64,000 nucleotides of DNA, taken from assembly GCA_016719885.1 (NCBI GenBank), contig JADJYF010000004.1, forward strand, positions 294,001 to 358,000, written 5' to 3'. Of the stretch, positions 51,796 to 61,571 are shown piece by piece. The position numbers and the translations under genes were made by a program. Each line of letters starts with the position of its first letter. Within the stretch, counting starts at the first letter, position 1. The notes under the pieces are model-generated. The model ran no database searches, was not told where the DNA came from, and saw nothing but the letters and a program-made list of their open reading frames with translations. The DNA comes from Pseudomonadota bacterium (GTDB taxonomy: Bacteria; Pseudomonadota; Gammaproteobacteria; Ga0077536).

Positions 51796-53433
51796 TCATC
51801 CGGCCTTGCTCAAAGTGAAACCGCGATAGCCGTCGTCCGCGACTTGCTGGCAGATGTCGCGGTAGGGGCCGACGCCGCCGAGATAGGACACGAAGCGGCG
51901 TGGCTTGCCCGGAATATTGGAGCCCATGTACCAGGACTCGACCTTGGTCATGAGGGTCGGCGCCGCCACTTCGCCCACGTGGCGCGTCCATTCTTCTTCG
52001 GCGGCGGGCTCGGCTTCGATGAGCGCGACATCGTTGCGGCGCATGTATTCCAGGCAATCGCTGATCCACTCGACATGCTGCTCGATGGAGATCGGCATGT
52101 TGCTCAGCACCGACGGACTGCCGGGGCCGGTGATGGTGAAGAGGTTGGGAAAGCCGTGGCTGGCGAGGCCGAGGTAGGTCAGCGGGCCATCGGCCCATTT
52201 GTCCTTCAGCGCCATGCCGCCGCGGCCGCGGATGTCGATGTTGAACAGCGCGCCGGTCATGGCATCGAAACCGGTGGCGAACACCAGCATGTCCAGCGGG
52301 TAGTCATCGGTGCTGGTGCGTAAACTCGTCTCGGTGATCTCGACTATTGGCGCGCTGCGCACATCGACCAGCGTGACGTTGTCGCGATTGAAGGTCTCGA
52401 AGTAACGCGTGTCCAGTGGCGGGCGCTTGGTGCCGATGGGATGATCGCGTGGCGTGAGCAATTCGCGCGTCTTGGGATCCTTCACGGTCTCGGCAATCTT
52501 GCGTCGCACGAAACTCGCCAGGGTCTCGTTGGCGGCGGCGTTGGTATAGAGATCCTCCCAGGCGTTGAACATGATGGCGAAGCCGCCCTTCTGCCAATCG
52601 GCCTCGTAGATGGCCTCGCGCTCCGCATCGCTCACATCGAAGGCCGAGCCCGCTTTCATGGCGTAACGCTGGCCGAGCGTGGTGTGAATGATGCTGTCGT
52701 GGATCTCGCGGTAATGGGCCTTGACCTCGTTCCGCTCGGCGTCCGTCATCACGCGGTCGCGGGCCGGAATGCTGTAATTGGGCGTGCGCTGGAACACGTA
52801 CAGATGCGCGGCGCTCTCGGCGATCACCGGGATGGCCTGGATGCCGGTGGAGCCGGTGCCGATCACGCCCACCCGTTTGCCGCTGAAATCCACGCCGTCC
52901 TGCGGCCAGCGCGCGGTGTGGTGCCACTCACCCTGGAAACGTTCGAGACCCTTGAAGTCGGGGATCTCGTAGTCGGACAGACAACCGACCGCCGTGACGA
53001 GATAACGCGAGGTCAAACGCTCGCCGTTGCTGAGTACTGTGGTCCAGTTCCGCGCAGCTTCGTCGAAGTGCGCCGACAACACCCGCGTGTCGAAAGTGAT
53101 GTCGCGGCGCAAGTCGAAGCGGTCCGCCACGTGTTGCAGGTAGCGCAGGATCTCGGGCTGGTCCGGGTAGCGTCGCGACCAGTTCCAGTCCTGCAACAAC
53201 TGGTCATCGAAAAAGAAGCAATACACCTCGCTCGGTGAATCGCAGCGCGCGCCCGGGTAGCGGTTCCAGTACCAGGTGCCGCCCACGTCGTCGCCGGCTT
53301 CGATCACGCGCGTGGTGTAGCCGCGCTTGCGCAGTTGGTAAAGCATGCCGAGACCGGAAAAGCCGGCGCCGATGACGACCACGTCGAGCACGTCGGCGGC
53401 GTGGGCCGCCACGGAAGAGGGCGAGGTGGGCAT
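51796..53433 (-). CDS. FAD-dependent Baeyer-Villiger-type monooxygenase
   Basis: 545 aa. The first dinucleotide motif is VIGAGFSGLG (20-29) and the second is VIGTGSTGIQ. Between them lies the BVMO fingerprint FxGxxxHxxxWP, complete at F166, G168, H172, W176 and P177. GGTWYWNRYPGARCD is the usual FAD-contact block. Length matches phenylacetone and cyclohexanone monooxygenases. It inserts oxygen into a ketone to give an ester or lactone. The following MBL hydrolase could then open that ester or lactone, so the two may form a ketone-degrading unit. Confidence 0.93.
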   Translation of the reverse strand: MPTSPSSVAAHAADVLDVVVIGAGFSGLGMLYQLRKRGYTTRVIEAGDDVGGTWYWNRYPGARCDSPSEVYCFFFDDQLLQDWNWSRRYPDQPEILRYLQHVADRFDLRRDITFDTRVLSAHFDEAARNWTTVLSNGERLTSRYLVTAVGCLSDYEIPDFKGLERFQGEWHHTARWPQDGVDFSGKRVGVIGTGSTGIQAIPVIAESAAHLYVFQRTPNYSIPARDRVMTDAERNEVKAHYREIHDSIIHTTLGQRYAMKAGSAFDVSDAEREAIYEADWQKGGFAIMFNAWEDLYTNAAANETLASFVRRKIAETVKDPKTRELLTPRDHPIGTKRPPLDTRYFETFNRDNVTLVDVRSAPIVEITETSLRTSTDDYPLDMLVFATGFDAMTGALFNIDIRGRGGMALKDKWADGPLTYLGLASHGFPNLFTITGPGSPSVLSNMPISIEQHVEWISDCLEYMRRNDVALIEAEPAAEEEWTRHVGEVAAPTLMTKVESWYMGSNIPGKPRRFVSYLGGVGPYRDICQQVADDGYRGFTLSKAG

Positions 53434-53636
53434 GGGGTGTTTTCCTCCGTTGTGCGGGACGGCGATGCCAGGCGCGAGAAGGCTGGGGAAGGACCGGCAC
53501 GGGTGGGGCTCGCCCCTGCCGTGTCGTCGTTTGAAAGTAACACCCGCTTAGCAGGCTCACAAGGCGAAGGCCTTGCCGGTCGGACGCCCATTAGAACGCA
53601 GCGAACCAAACGCGCTGCGTTCAAATCGAGGTGTGC

Positions 53637-55049
53637 TCAGTCCGCCAGCAGCCCCGCGTCGCCCAAGCCCCGTGTAATCCGCGCGCTCGCATCGGCGTCG
53701 CCCGCCATCACGCGCACGTAGCCCACGAAGCGCGCCGGCGTGAGGCCCTGGTTGATGGCGCGTGCGCGTGCCACCGCTTCGCGTGCGCTTTCGGCGTCGC
53801 CCAGTGCGCCGCGCGCGGACGCAAGGCACATCCAGCCGCGCGCGAAATCGGGCGAGACGCTGACCGCGTGGTCGAGCAGCGCGCTGGCCTCGGCATAGCG
53901 TTCGAGATTCATGTTGGCGATGCCCTTGAACATCTGCCACAACCACGCGCAGGGATGATCGGGTGACAGGCCGAGGATGCGATCGGCGATGACGATGGCT
54001 TCTTCGGCCTCGGCCACGCTGCCGAACGCCAGCGAGCGCGCGAGGAAGCCCCATTCCATCAGGTCGTGGGGCGAAAGCTGGGTGCCACGGCGCAGCACTT
54101 GTATGGATTTCACACGCTCGCCGAGCTCCACCCACACGCGCCCCGCGTACATCAGCACGTCCGGCTGATCGGCGCCGCGCTGCAGCGCCTGTTCGATGGC
54201 GGCGCGCGCCGCGTGACGGGCGGCCTCGGGATCGGCGGCACTGGCGGTCGAGACGCCGTCCATCAGGAGCGCTGCGTACAAGGCCTGGGCCAGCGCGTAG
54301 TCGGGGTCGAGCTCGGTGGCCTTGCGCGCCAGTTCCATCGCCGCCTGGTTCGCCGCCGGTCCGCGCCCCACCATGTAGTCGTGGCGCGCACGTTGCGTGA
54401 GGCTCCAGGCGTCGAGGTTGCCGGTATCGGGCGGCCGGTTGATGACCTCGGCGCGGTAGGCTTCGCCGCCCAGCGCGGCGGCCACGTGGCTGGCGATGTC
54501 TTCCTGCACGGCGAGGATGTCGGCGATGGTGCGTTCGTAGACCTTGGTCCACAGCACGCGGCCGCTGGCCGTTTCGCAGAACTCGGCGATGACACGCAAA
54601 CGCTCGGCGCTGCGCCGCACGTTGCCGGTCACCAGGTAGCCGACACCGAGACGGGCGCCGATCTCGGCGACCGTGAGGGCAGTCTGGCGCAGGGCGAAGG
54701 AATCGGAGCGCGGCGTGACCATCAGGCGCCCAGCGCGACTCAAGGCCGAGATCAATTCGCAGCTCAAGCCGTCGGCGAGATAGGCGTCGTTGCCATCGCT
54801 GGAAAGGCTGTCGAAGGGCATGACCGCGACCGGTATGGACGACTGTCCGTGGCCGGGGCGCGCCGGCGTCGCGCTGACCGCTGCACTGACCGTGGGGGCT
54901 TTCAGCGCCGTTGCCGCGCCATCGTCGCGCCGACGCAGCAGCTTCGGCACCGAGTGTCTCGCCAACGGGCTCAGAAACGCACCCAGCAAAGCCACGATGC
55001 CGGCCATGCCGGACAGCAGGTTCGCGTGCAACTCTATCCACTCTTGCAT
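53637..55049 (-). CDS. TolB-like/TPR protein of the adenylate-cyclase-associated type
   Basis: 470 aa from ATG 55049. One N-terminal membrane span (about 12-30). A FlgO/TolB-like N-domain (about 70-195) has IPVAVMPFDSLSSDGNDAYLADGL and LGVGYLVTGNVRRSAERLRV. TPR-like helical repeats (about 225-465) include ARKATELDPDYALAQALYAALL and LDHAVSVSPDFARGWMCLASARGALG. This is the C-terminal part of class III adenylate cyclase/CadC-like sensors, but no cyclase or DNA-binding domain is attached. A cytosolic or periplasmic scaffold role is likely; the partner is unknown. Confidence 0.82.
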   Translation of the reverse strand: MQEWIELHANLLSGMAGIVALLGAFLSPLARHSVPKLLRRRDDGAATALKAPTVSAAVSATPARPGHGQSSIPVAVMPFDSLSSDGNDAYLADGLSCELISALSRAGRLMVTPRSDSFALRQTALTVAEIGARLGVGYLVTGNVRRSAERLRVIAEFCETASGRVLWTKVYERTIADILAVQEDIASHVAAALGGEAYRAEVINRPPDTGNLDAWSLTQRARHDYMVGRGPAANQAAMELARKATELDPDYALAQALYAALLMDGVSTASAADPEAARHAARAAIEQALQRGADQPDVLMYAGRVWVELGERVKSIQVLRRGTQLSPHDLMEWGFLARSLAFGSVAEAEEAIVIADRILGLSPDHPCAWLWQMFKGIANMNLERYAEASALLDHAVSVSPDFARGWMCLASARGALGDAESAREAVARARAINQGLTPARFVGYVRVMAGDADASARITRGLGDAGLLAD

Positions 55050-55356
55050 GGTGGCGGCCGTCTCTGTCGCGATGAAGCAAAGTGTAGGGAACGGCGAGGT
55101 GCGGCCGCGGTATGCACCGCGCGGGTGGCGGGCGCGGGCGTGGCCGTTGTTATAGAGGGCTGGCTGGAATTTGTACACGACTGCTTTCGGCCGTGCCCAG
55201 GATTCGAGTCGGGATGGCGCGGAGCGAGGCGCCGCCGCGCCGCCGGTGGCCACGTTCAGCGATGGCCCGCGGCGGGATGCGCGACGCCGTATGCAGGCGT
55301 GGTGCGCGCTTCAGTTCCCCGCTTGCGGTAGCGCAAGCAAACCCTTGGTGCGCGCG

Positions 55357-55734
55357 TCACTGCACCACGATCTGGCCTCGCCATTCCCTTTTTTCGAGAT
55401 TGACTTCGCCCTGTATGCAACTCGAGTGCATCTCGGTGTCGGTGTGGAACATGCCGGCACCGTTGGTGCGCCATCGGCCCGGGCCGACGAATTCATAGCT
55501 GCCGTTCCAGGTGCCGGAAAGATTGCTGCCGTCGGCGGGCATGCCGAAGCCGTCGTAGTGCCAGGCGCCGCCCTTGTTGGCGCCCGCCACCACCATGGTG
55601 CCGGCGAAAGGCCCATAGGCACCGGCCTCGCCCTCGACATTCACCGCCGTGGTGAGCATGCCCGCGGCGTTCCGCGAGACGGTCATGGAAGTGATGCTTG
55701 CGCGAAATTCGATAGCGCCGGTTGGTGTGGTCAT
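55357..55734 (-). CDS. Uncharacterised 125-aa protein
   Basis: From ATG 55734, preceded by a GAGAGGGA site. Small, beta-rich, no signal peptide: ITSMTVSRNAAGMLTTAVNV, PFAGTMVVAGANKGGAWHYDG, SGTWNGSYEFVGPGRWRT and a final VNLEKREWRGQIVV. The alternating Gly/Trp/Tyr pattern suggests a small beta-barrel. I do not recognise a family. It lies between the TPR protein and the molybdenum hydroxylase genes on the same strand, but over 200 bp from the latter, so it is probably independent. Confidence 0.65.
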   Translation of the reverse strand: MTTPTGAIEFRASITSMTVSRNAAGMLTTAVNVEGEAGAYGPFAGTMVVAGANKGGAWHYDGFGMPADGSNLSGTWNGSYEFVGPGRWRTNGAGMFHTDTEMHSSCIQGEVNLEKREWRGQIVVQ

Positions 55735-55941
55735 GGTCGGTCCCTCTCGTTTTTGAATGTTCTTCTGTGTGGCAGGCAACGCCGCAGGCGACGAGCGCCA
55801 CCAGAAAAAAATCGACCACGCGCACGGCAATTACAAGGCAATCAAAAGCGCGGCGGTTCAAGTTTGATGAAACTTTGATGACCGAACGCCGCGGCTTGGC
55901 GATGATGGGCCCGACGCGCCTGCAGCTGTGAAGACAGGTCG

Positions 55942-58113
55942 TCACCCCTCGAGAAACGTGAAGCCACGCAGACTCGCCGGGTATTGGTCGACCTCCTGGC
56001 CGGTGGCTTGGAACAGGGCCTCGGACAAGGCCGGAATGAACGGCGGCACGCCCACTTCTCCGACGCCGGTTGGATGATCGAGTGGACTATCGATGAGATA
56101 AACGTCGACATCGGGGGTGTGGCGCATCGCGGCTATCGCGTAATCCGTGAAGTTGCTTTGCTTGGCGCGGCCGTTGACTATTTCAACCTGTTGGCCGAGG
56201 AAGGCCGAGAGCGCGAACGCGACCGCGCTGTAGACCTGGGCCTTGACCAGTTCCGGGTTGATGACCAGGCCGCAATCGAAGGCCGCGGTCACCCGCTGGA
56301 AGTCCAGGCGTGAACCGTTCTTGATGATTTCCACCACGTAGCCGCATACCGATCCGAAAGACGCATGTACCGCCATGCCGCGGAAGACCTTGGCGGCGGC
56401 CGCGGCTTTCCAGTCGGATTCGCGTTCCAGGACGTCGAGCACGCCCATGACGCGCGCGGTCTTGGCCGCCTCTTTGCCTGCCAACAGCCGACGGCGATAT
56501 TCAAACGGATCCGCGCCGACCAGGCGCGCCAGGCGATTGATGATGCCTTCGACCGCCGGCCCGTTATGTGAATCCGCCTCGCCGCGTTGCCAACAGACCG
56601 ACACCGCGTGGCTGGGGCTATGCAGCTGGTAGTCGACATTGGGCCCGGCGTAGAGGTTGTCCAGCAATCCCTCCACGGAAAACCGATCGAAGCCGTCGGC
56701 ATTGGCCGATGCCTCGAAAAACGTGCCCTTGGTGATCGACGCACAGACCACTTTATGCAGCCAATGCATAGGCAAGCCGCGCGCATCGAGGCCGACGCTG
56801 TAGCGGTGCAGTGCCATCGGCCGATAGAGACCGCCTTGAATGTCGTCCTCGCGCTGCCAGGTGAGTTTGATTGGGACGTCGAGTCCCGCGCTCTGCGCCA
56901 CCTGCACGGCCTCGACCAGGTAGTCGGCTTGGGGCGAGGCGCGGCGCCCGAAGCTGCCGCCCAGCCATTGGGTATGGATAGAAATCTTGGCTGCGGGAAT
57001 GCCGGTGGCCTTCTCGATGTTCGGCACGTCGATACCCTGGAACTGGGTGCCGCACCAGATCTCGCAAGCGCCATCCTTGACCCGCGCCGTGGCGTTCAAG
57101 GGCTCCATGGGCGCGTGGGCCAGGAACGGAAAACGCATCTCGCCATCAAGACGTTTATCCGCCTCCTCCAGGCGCACGCTGCCTTGGCGTTGGAAAGACG
57201 TGCCCTGTGTGTCGGCGAGCGCGGCGTATTCGCGCCACAGATCGGCCGACGAGACTTTTGCAAAGGCGCCGTCATCCCACTTGATGTCGAGGGCGTCGCG
57301 CGCCTGCCGGGCTTGCCAATAGGTGTCGGCGATCACCGCCACGCCGGTCGGGATGCGCACCACCTTGCGCACGCCCGCCATGCCTTCGGCACGACGGCTA
57401 TCCACCGCGAGCAACTTGCCACCGAACACCGGCGCATGCGCGATGGCGGCGTGCAGCATGCCGGGCAGCATCACATCGATGCCGAACCTCGCCGTGCCGT
57501 TGCTTTTCACGAGCCGGTCGAGTCGCGGCATGCCGCGGCCGATGAGCGTGAACTGCTGTCGTTCCTTGAGCTTCACGGCGGTGGGCGGCGTGAGCGTGGC
57601 CGCCTTCGCCGTGAGTTCGCCAAAACTCGCCTGGGCGCCGGTGGCGGGATCCGACACGCGCGAGTTGGCCGCGACCAGGCGCGCGACCGGCACCTGCCAT
57701 TGTTCCGCCGCGGCCGCCAGCAGCATGGCACGCGCGGTGGCGCCGATCTCCCGCAGGTATCGCCACTGGCTGCTGAGCGAAGTCGATGCACCGACCGCGA
57801 TCACTCCCCAGTCGCGGTGATTGAACGCCGGGTCCAGCGAGTCCAGATGCTCGGCGACGACATGCTTCCAGTCGGCATCCAGTTCATCGGCCAACACCTG
57901 CGCCATGCCGGTATAACTGCCACAGCCGAGGTCCGCGTGCGGCATGATGATGCGCACGCTGTCGTCGGCATCGATGCGCAGCAGCGCACTCGGCGAGAAA
58001 GATGCCGACGGCGTGGGCGCCGCCAGCGCACGGCGCGACGGCATGACCAGGCCAAAGGTCAACACCGCGGCGCCTGCCAGGAAAGCGCGGCGTCCGAGTT
58101 GCAGCTCAGCCAT
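55942..58113 (-). CDS. Molybdenum hydroxylase large subunit (isoquinoline 1-oxidoreductase beta, IorB-like)
   Basis: 723 aa. It has a twin-arginine signal (GRRAFLAGAAVLTFGL) and two molybdopterin-binding domains of the xanthine dehydrogenase family in the IorB arrangement. Landmarks are PHADLGCGSYTGMAQVLADELD, RGMPRLDRLVKSNGTARFGIDVML, FQGIDVPNIEKATGIP, QWLGGSFGRRASPQADYLVEA and GVGEVGVPPFIPALSEALF with the active-site Glu. It is predicted to work in the periplasm, taking the small subunit with it through Tat. The substrate could be an N-heterocycle or an aldehyde. It overlaps the 2Fe-2S subunit gene by 8 bp. Confidence 0.92.
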   Translation of the reverse strand: MAELQLGRRAFLAGAAVLTFGLVMPSRRALAAPTPSASFSPSALLRIDADDSVRIIMPHADLGCGSYTGMAQVLADELDADWKHVVAEHLDSLDPAFNHRDWGVIAVGASTSLSSQWRYLREIGATARAMLLAAAAEQWQVPVARLVAANSRVSDPATGAQASFGELTAKAATLTPPTAVKLKERQQFTLIGRGMPRLDRLVKSNGTARFGIDVMLPGMLHAAIAHAPVFGGKLLAVDSRRAEGMAGVRKVVRIPTGVAVIADTYWQARQARDALDIKWDDGAFAKVSSADLWREYAALADTQGTSFQRQGSVRLEEADKRLDGEMRFPFLAHAPMEPLNATARVKDGACEIWCGTQFQGIDVPNIEKATGIPAAKISIHTQWLGGSFGRRASPQADYLVEAVQVAQSAGLDVPIKLTWQREDDIQGGLYRPMALHRYSVGLDARGLPMHWLHKVVCASITKGTFFEASANADGFDRFSVEGLLDNLYAGPNVDYQLHSPSHAVSVCWQRGEADSHNGPAVEGIINRLARLVGADPFEYRRRLLAGKEAAKTARVMGVLDVLERESDWKAAAAAKVFRGMAVHASFGSVCGYVVEIIKNGSRLDFQRVTAAFDCGLVINPELVKAQVYSAVAFALSAFLGQQVEIVNGRAKQSNFTDYAIAAMRHTPDVDVYLIDSPLDHPTGVGEVGVPPFIPALSEALFQATGQEVDQYPASLRGFTFLEG

Positions 58114-58570
58114 GGGTGCCGGCCTTTGCTGCCTGCCTGATGGCGGCTCGCACCAGTTGGTAGGTGCCGCAACGGCACAGGTTGGTGATCCTGGCGGCGA
58201 TGTCGGCGTCGGTGGGATTGGGGATCTCCTTCAGCAAAGCCACCGCCGCCATGATCATTCCCGACTGGCAGTAGCCGCATTGCGCGACATTGAGTGCCGC
58301 CCAGGCGCTCTGGACGGGATGGAGTGGGGCGGCGGTGAGGCCTTCGATGGTGGTGATTTTCTTGTCGCTGGCGATGCCACTGAGCGGCGTGCCGCAGCTA
58401 CGCGTGGCAACGCCGTCGACCAGCACCGTGCAGGCACCGCACGCCATCACCCCGCAGCCATACTTGGTGCCGGTCAACCCCAGCGTATCGCGCAGCGCCC
58501 ACAGTAGCGGCGTGGACGGCGCCAGCTCGACCTCGTGGACCTGCTCATTGACCGTCAGGCGTTGCGTCAT
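58106..58570 (-). CDS. (2Fe-2S)-binding small subunit (IorA-like)
   Basis: 154 aa. The plant-type ferredoxin cluster is bound by the cysteines of KYGCGVMACGACTVLV and ATRSC. The second, all-helical cluster is bound by QCGYCQSGM and LCRCGTY. This is the normal pattern for the small subunit of two-subunit molybdenum hydroxylases such as isoquinoline 1-oxidoreductase. Electrons then pass to a cytochrome or another acceptor; no cytochrome gene is adjacent. It has no signal peptide and probably travels with the Tat-exported large subunit. Confidence 0.94.
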   Translation of the reverse strand: MTQRLTVNEQVHEVELAPSTPLLWALRDTLGLTGTKYGCGVMACGACTVLVDGVATRSCGTPLSGIASDKKITTIEGLTAAPLHPVQSAWAALNVAQCGYCQSGMIMAAVALLKEIPNPTDADIAARITNLCRCGTYQLVRAAIRQAAKAGTHG

Positions 58571-58652
58571 TGCTCTCTCCTTGGCGTGATGCGGCGGCCA
58601 TCAATGGTGGTGAGCCGCGGTCGTGAAGTCGATGGTGTCACGTCGGATTACC

Positions 58653-59849
58653 TCAAGCGCCGCGGGCGATGGCCGCCAGGTTGTCCGGCGCGAAGAACTG
58701 TTGCGGGCAGGTAGCGCCACTCAACAGACCGAGGAAAGCGGTGGTGGCGGTCGGCTGGCTTGCGATCGCCTGGAAGAGCGCGCGCTCCTGAGTGTCCTGC
58801 GCGGCGAAGCCTGCCATCTGCACCGTCATGTGATGACGCGGCACGAGTCGCGCGTCGCGTCGCGCGTGCCATTGTTCGAGGCCGGCGGTCATGTCCTGCT
58901 CACCACGCAGGCCTGCGTCCAGCGCCTGCGTGCATTCGTCGGCGTCGATGAACGCGTCGGATATGCCTTGCGCGGTGCAGGGGTCTTTCTTGTGCCCGGC
59001 GTCGCCCACCAATACCCAGCCGGGGCCGTGGGGTACGCGCAGGAAATTGCGTGTCGAACGCGTTCGCAAGGGTTCGGTGAGCGTGGCGCGCGCCACTTGT
59101 TCGGCGAGCGCCGGGGCGAGTTCCTGAATGCGTGCGTAGTAGTCCACCTCGGCGCTGACCGCGAGGGACTTGTACACGGGCATGGCCCAATTGACGCCGA
59201 CCAGCGTCTGCTTGCTTGCGGTCGGTCCCCAGTAGAGTCCGACGCCCGGCCGGGTATGAAAGCGCAGCCGGTCGCTAGTCAGATCGGCCCAGTAGCTCCA
59301 CACGGTCACTTGCTGCGCGGGGGCTTCGTGATAGTGCGGCGCGTCGACGAGCTTGGCGACGGTGGACGCCGGGCCGTCGGCGCCGATGACCATGCGCGCT
59401 TGTAACGATCGCCTGTGGCCGTGTGCATCCTGCACGAGCGCGCCGACCACGCGCTGCCCGTCGCGCAGGAGATCGACCAAGCGGGTGTCCGGCAGGTAGT
59501 CCACGCCGGCCGCGATGGCCGCGTCGACCAGCAAGGGATCGATGACGAAGCGTCGCGGACCGAAGGCGCGGGCGTCGCCATCGACGGCCGGCGGCGTTCC
59601 TTCGATACGCACGAAGCCGAAGTCGAATTCATAGCGATCGAAGCCCGGGCATGCCGCCTCGAGCCGCGGCAGCAGTCCCCATCGACGCAGCCGGGCCACC
59701 CCTGGCGCCTGCAGAAAATGGGTTGAATGCTTCATTTCCTCGTCCCGCGCCGCCTTGTCCAGCATCAGCACCCGGTGTCCCTGGCGCGCCAGCAGCATGG
59801 CGGTGCTGGCGCCCGCGCAGCGCGCGCCGACCACGATTACATCGTGCAT
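58653..59849 (-). CDS. FAD-dependent monooxygenase/geranylgeranyl-reductase-like flavoprotein
   Basis: 398 aa from ATG 59849. An N-terminal Rossmann motif is present as VVGARCAGASTAMLLARQG, with IGADGPASTVAKLVDAP and WVLVGDAGHKKDPCTAQGISDAF as the second and third FAD motifs of the p-hydroxybenzoate hydroxylase fold. The GD motif is followed by DPCTAQGI, typical of the group with tryptophan halogenases and geranylgeranyl reductases. The substrate is not deducible. It is 82 bp upstream of the IorA-like gene end on the same strand order, so it precedes it in transcription and may share its operon. Confidence 0.88.
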   Translation of the reverse strand: MHDVIVVGARCAGASTAMLLARQGHRVLMLDKAARDEEMKHSTHFLQAPGVARLRRWGLLPRLEAACPGFDRYEFDFGFVRIEGTPPAVDGDARAFGPRRFVIDPLLVDAAIAAGVDYLPDTRLVDLLRDGQRVVGALVQDAHGHRRSLQARMVIGADGPASTVAKLVDAPHYHEAPAQQVTVWSYWADLTSDRLRFHTRPGVGLYWGPTASKQTLVGVNWAMPVYKSLAVSAEVDYYARIQELAPALAEQVARATLTEPLRTRSTRNFLRVPHGPGWVLVGDAGHKKDPCTAQGISDAFIDADECTQALDAGLRGEQDMTAGLEQWHARRDARLVPRHHMTVQMAGFAAQDTQERALFQAIASQPTATTAFLGLLSGATCPQQFFAPDNLAAIARGA

Positions 59850-60153
59850 TCCCTTCCCCCCGACGAAGCCACGGCCCTTGGCGCGCGTGAACGACACCCC
59901 TTACCTAGCGTAGACCACTCATGCGAGTGGGGCGCGGGCGATGGATGGCCGTGAATCTAGAGCGAACATTCGACAAGCCGATGGCAGCGGCGGCATCGGA
60001 TCAGCTCCCGATGGTGATCATTGCTGCTCCAGCTTGAATTCCGCTTCGAGTTTCATCCGCTGGCTTGAGTCATAGGAACTGATGGCGCCGACGCCGCAGG
60101 TCTTTCAACGGCCCGCGCCCAGGGAAAATCTGGGCACCTGGGAGTATTCGGCG
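59850..60153. other. 304-bp intergenic region
   Basis: Upstream of the FAD monooxygenase and downstream of the convergent-order RibD-like gene; both are on the minus strand. No coding frame with family resemblance, RNA gene or strong repeat was seen. It presumably carries the promoter of the monooxygenase gene. Confidence 0.55.
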
Positions 60154-60804
60154 TCACTGCCGCGTGATGACCACGTGCGTGGCGAGGGGCGATGCCGCCT
60201 GTTCGGTGCAGGCGTAGCCGAGGCTCGGCAGGTTCACGCCATCGAACAAGCGTTCACCCGCGCCGAGAAGGACGGGCGCGATGGCGATATGGAGTTCATC
60301 CACCAGGCCTAGGCGCAAGTATTGTTGGATGACATTGACGCCGCCTCCCAGCCTCACGTCCTTGCCGGCGGCGGCCTCGCGCGCCTGGGCCAGGGCGTCG
60401 ACGATGCCAGAGGTTACGAAATGGAAAGTCGTCCCTCCTTCCATGACCAACGGCGCCCGTGCGTGATGCGTCAGTACGAAAACGGGCACGTGGTACACAG
60501 GGTTTTCGCCCCACCAACCGCGCCAGGATTCGTCGGGCCACGCGCCGCGCACGGGACCGAACATGTTCCTGCCGAGGATCCAGGCGCCGATGTTCCTGAA
60601 GCCACGCGCGGCGAATTGCTCATCGACACCGTCGCTTGCTCCGCCGTCGCTACCGAGCACCGCTTTTTGGAAGGTTCGCGTGGAAAATGCCCAGGCGTGC
60701 AGCGAGGTTCCTCCCACCCCCAGCGGGTTGTCGAGGTCCTGGTCGGGGCCGGCACCATAGCCGTCAAGTGAAATCGTGAAGCTCTCCACGCGGAGTCTGG
60801 ACAT
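60154..60804 (-). CDS. Dihydrofolate-reductase-fold (RibD C-terminal domain) protein
   Basis: 216 aa. It begins VESFTISLDGYGAGPDQ, the usual opening of the RibD_C family; then GAWILGRNMFGPVRGAW, PVFVLTHHARAPLVMEGGTTFHFV, VRLGGGVNVIQQYLRLGLVDELHIAIAPVLLG and a short C-terminal strand. The GGGxxIxQYL block is the NADPH-binding part. Such stand-alone proteins are thought to be NADPH-dependent reductases of unknown substrate. It is not a riboflavin enzyme on this evidence because no other rib gene is near. Confidence 0.9.
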   Translation of the reverse strand: MSRLRVESFTISLDGYGAGPDQDLDNPLGVGGTSLHAWAFSTRTFQKAVLGSDGGASDGVDEQFAARGFRNIGAWILGRNMFGPVRGAWPDESWRGWWGENPVYHVPVFVLTHHARAPLVMEGGTTFHFVTSGIVDALAQAREAAAGKDVRLGGGVNVIQQYLRLGLVDELHIAIAPVLLGAGERLFDGVNLPSLGYACTEQAASPLATHVVITRQ

Positions 60805-61058
60805 GGGATTTCCTCGCTGCGAGTGGCTGGCCGGACACCGTCGAGCCGACGCGTTGAATTCAAGACGTGCAGGCCGAGCTTACAGCAGGCGCGCTCGGCG
60901 AGCGCGCCGGGGACTTGGCGAGCACCAGCCTACCTATGGCGCTGGCCGCAGGAAGGGCCGTCTTCAAGGATGGCGAGAGGGGCTGTGAGCGCCTGTCGGA
61001 CAGTCCTCTGATATTGCCGCCCCCGCGTTCTTGCACGAGGCCGGTAGCGGACGCCGAT

Positions 61059-61487
61059 TCACTTGCTGTCCCAGTAATCGGTGGCCCGCACGATCTGCCC
61101 GTCGCGATGCTGGAGGATGGCGGCGCCCCTGACGCTCCAGGCGTCCTTGCCTGTGCCGGCCTTCATGGTCCACTCGACGGCCGCGGCGTGGTCGCCAATT
61201 AAGATGCTGGTCGGCTCGACCGTGACGCCGGGCGAGGACTGCAGGAATTTCGTTGCGAAGGCGCGGACCTCGGTGGGGCCGGTGGCAAGCTCGCCGGTGG
61301 CGACGTCTTCGTAGACGGTGTCGGGCGCAAAGTAGCTCATGACTTCTTCGACCTTGCCGCTCGACCACGCGGCGTAATAGGCGCGCAGGCGCGCTTCGCT
61401 GAGTTCGGCGGCGGTGGCGAGCTGGGCGTTTGCGAACAGCGCAACGCTCAGCGTGAAGCTCACAAGGAATTCGCGGGTGGTCGGCAT
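61059..61487 (-). CDS. Secreted SnoaL-like protein
   Basis: 142 aa from ATG 61487 with an AAGGAG site upstream. A signal peptide (about 1-27, ending LATAA) precedes a SnoaL/NTF2 fold with YYAAWSSGKVEEVMSYFAPDTVYEDV, PTEVRAFATKFLQSSPGV and IGDHAAAVEWTMKAGTG, ending in HRDGQIVRATDYWDSK. This is a ketosteroid-isomerase-like domain; catalysis is not proven. Export to the periplasm is unusual compared with the cytosolic NTF2 protein at 43.0 kb. Confidence 0.85.
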   Translation of the reverse strand: MPTTREFLVSFTLSVALFANAQLATAAELSEARLRAYYAAWSSGKVEEVMSYFAPDTVYEDVATGELATGPTEVRAFATKFLQSSPGVTVEPTSILIGDHAAAVEWTMKAGTGKDAWSVRGAAILQHRDGQIVRATDYWDSK

Positions 61488-61571
61488 GGAGAGTCTCCTT
61501 GAAGGTGAGTGCACTGGGGTGGTGACGCTGGTGTATTGCTCCGGCCTGGCGCCGATTGACGGCGCAGGCGT

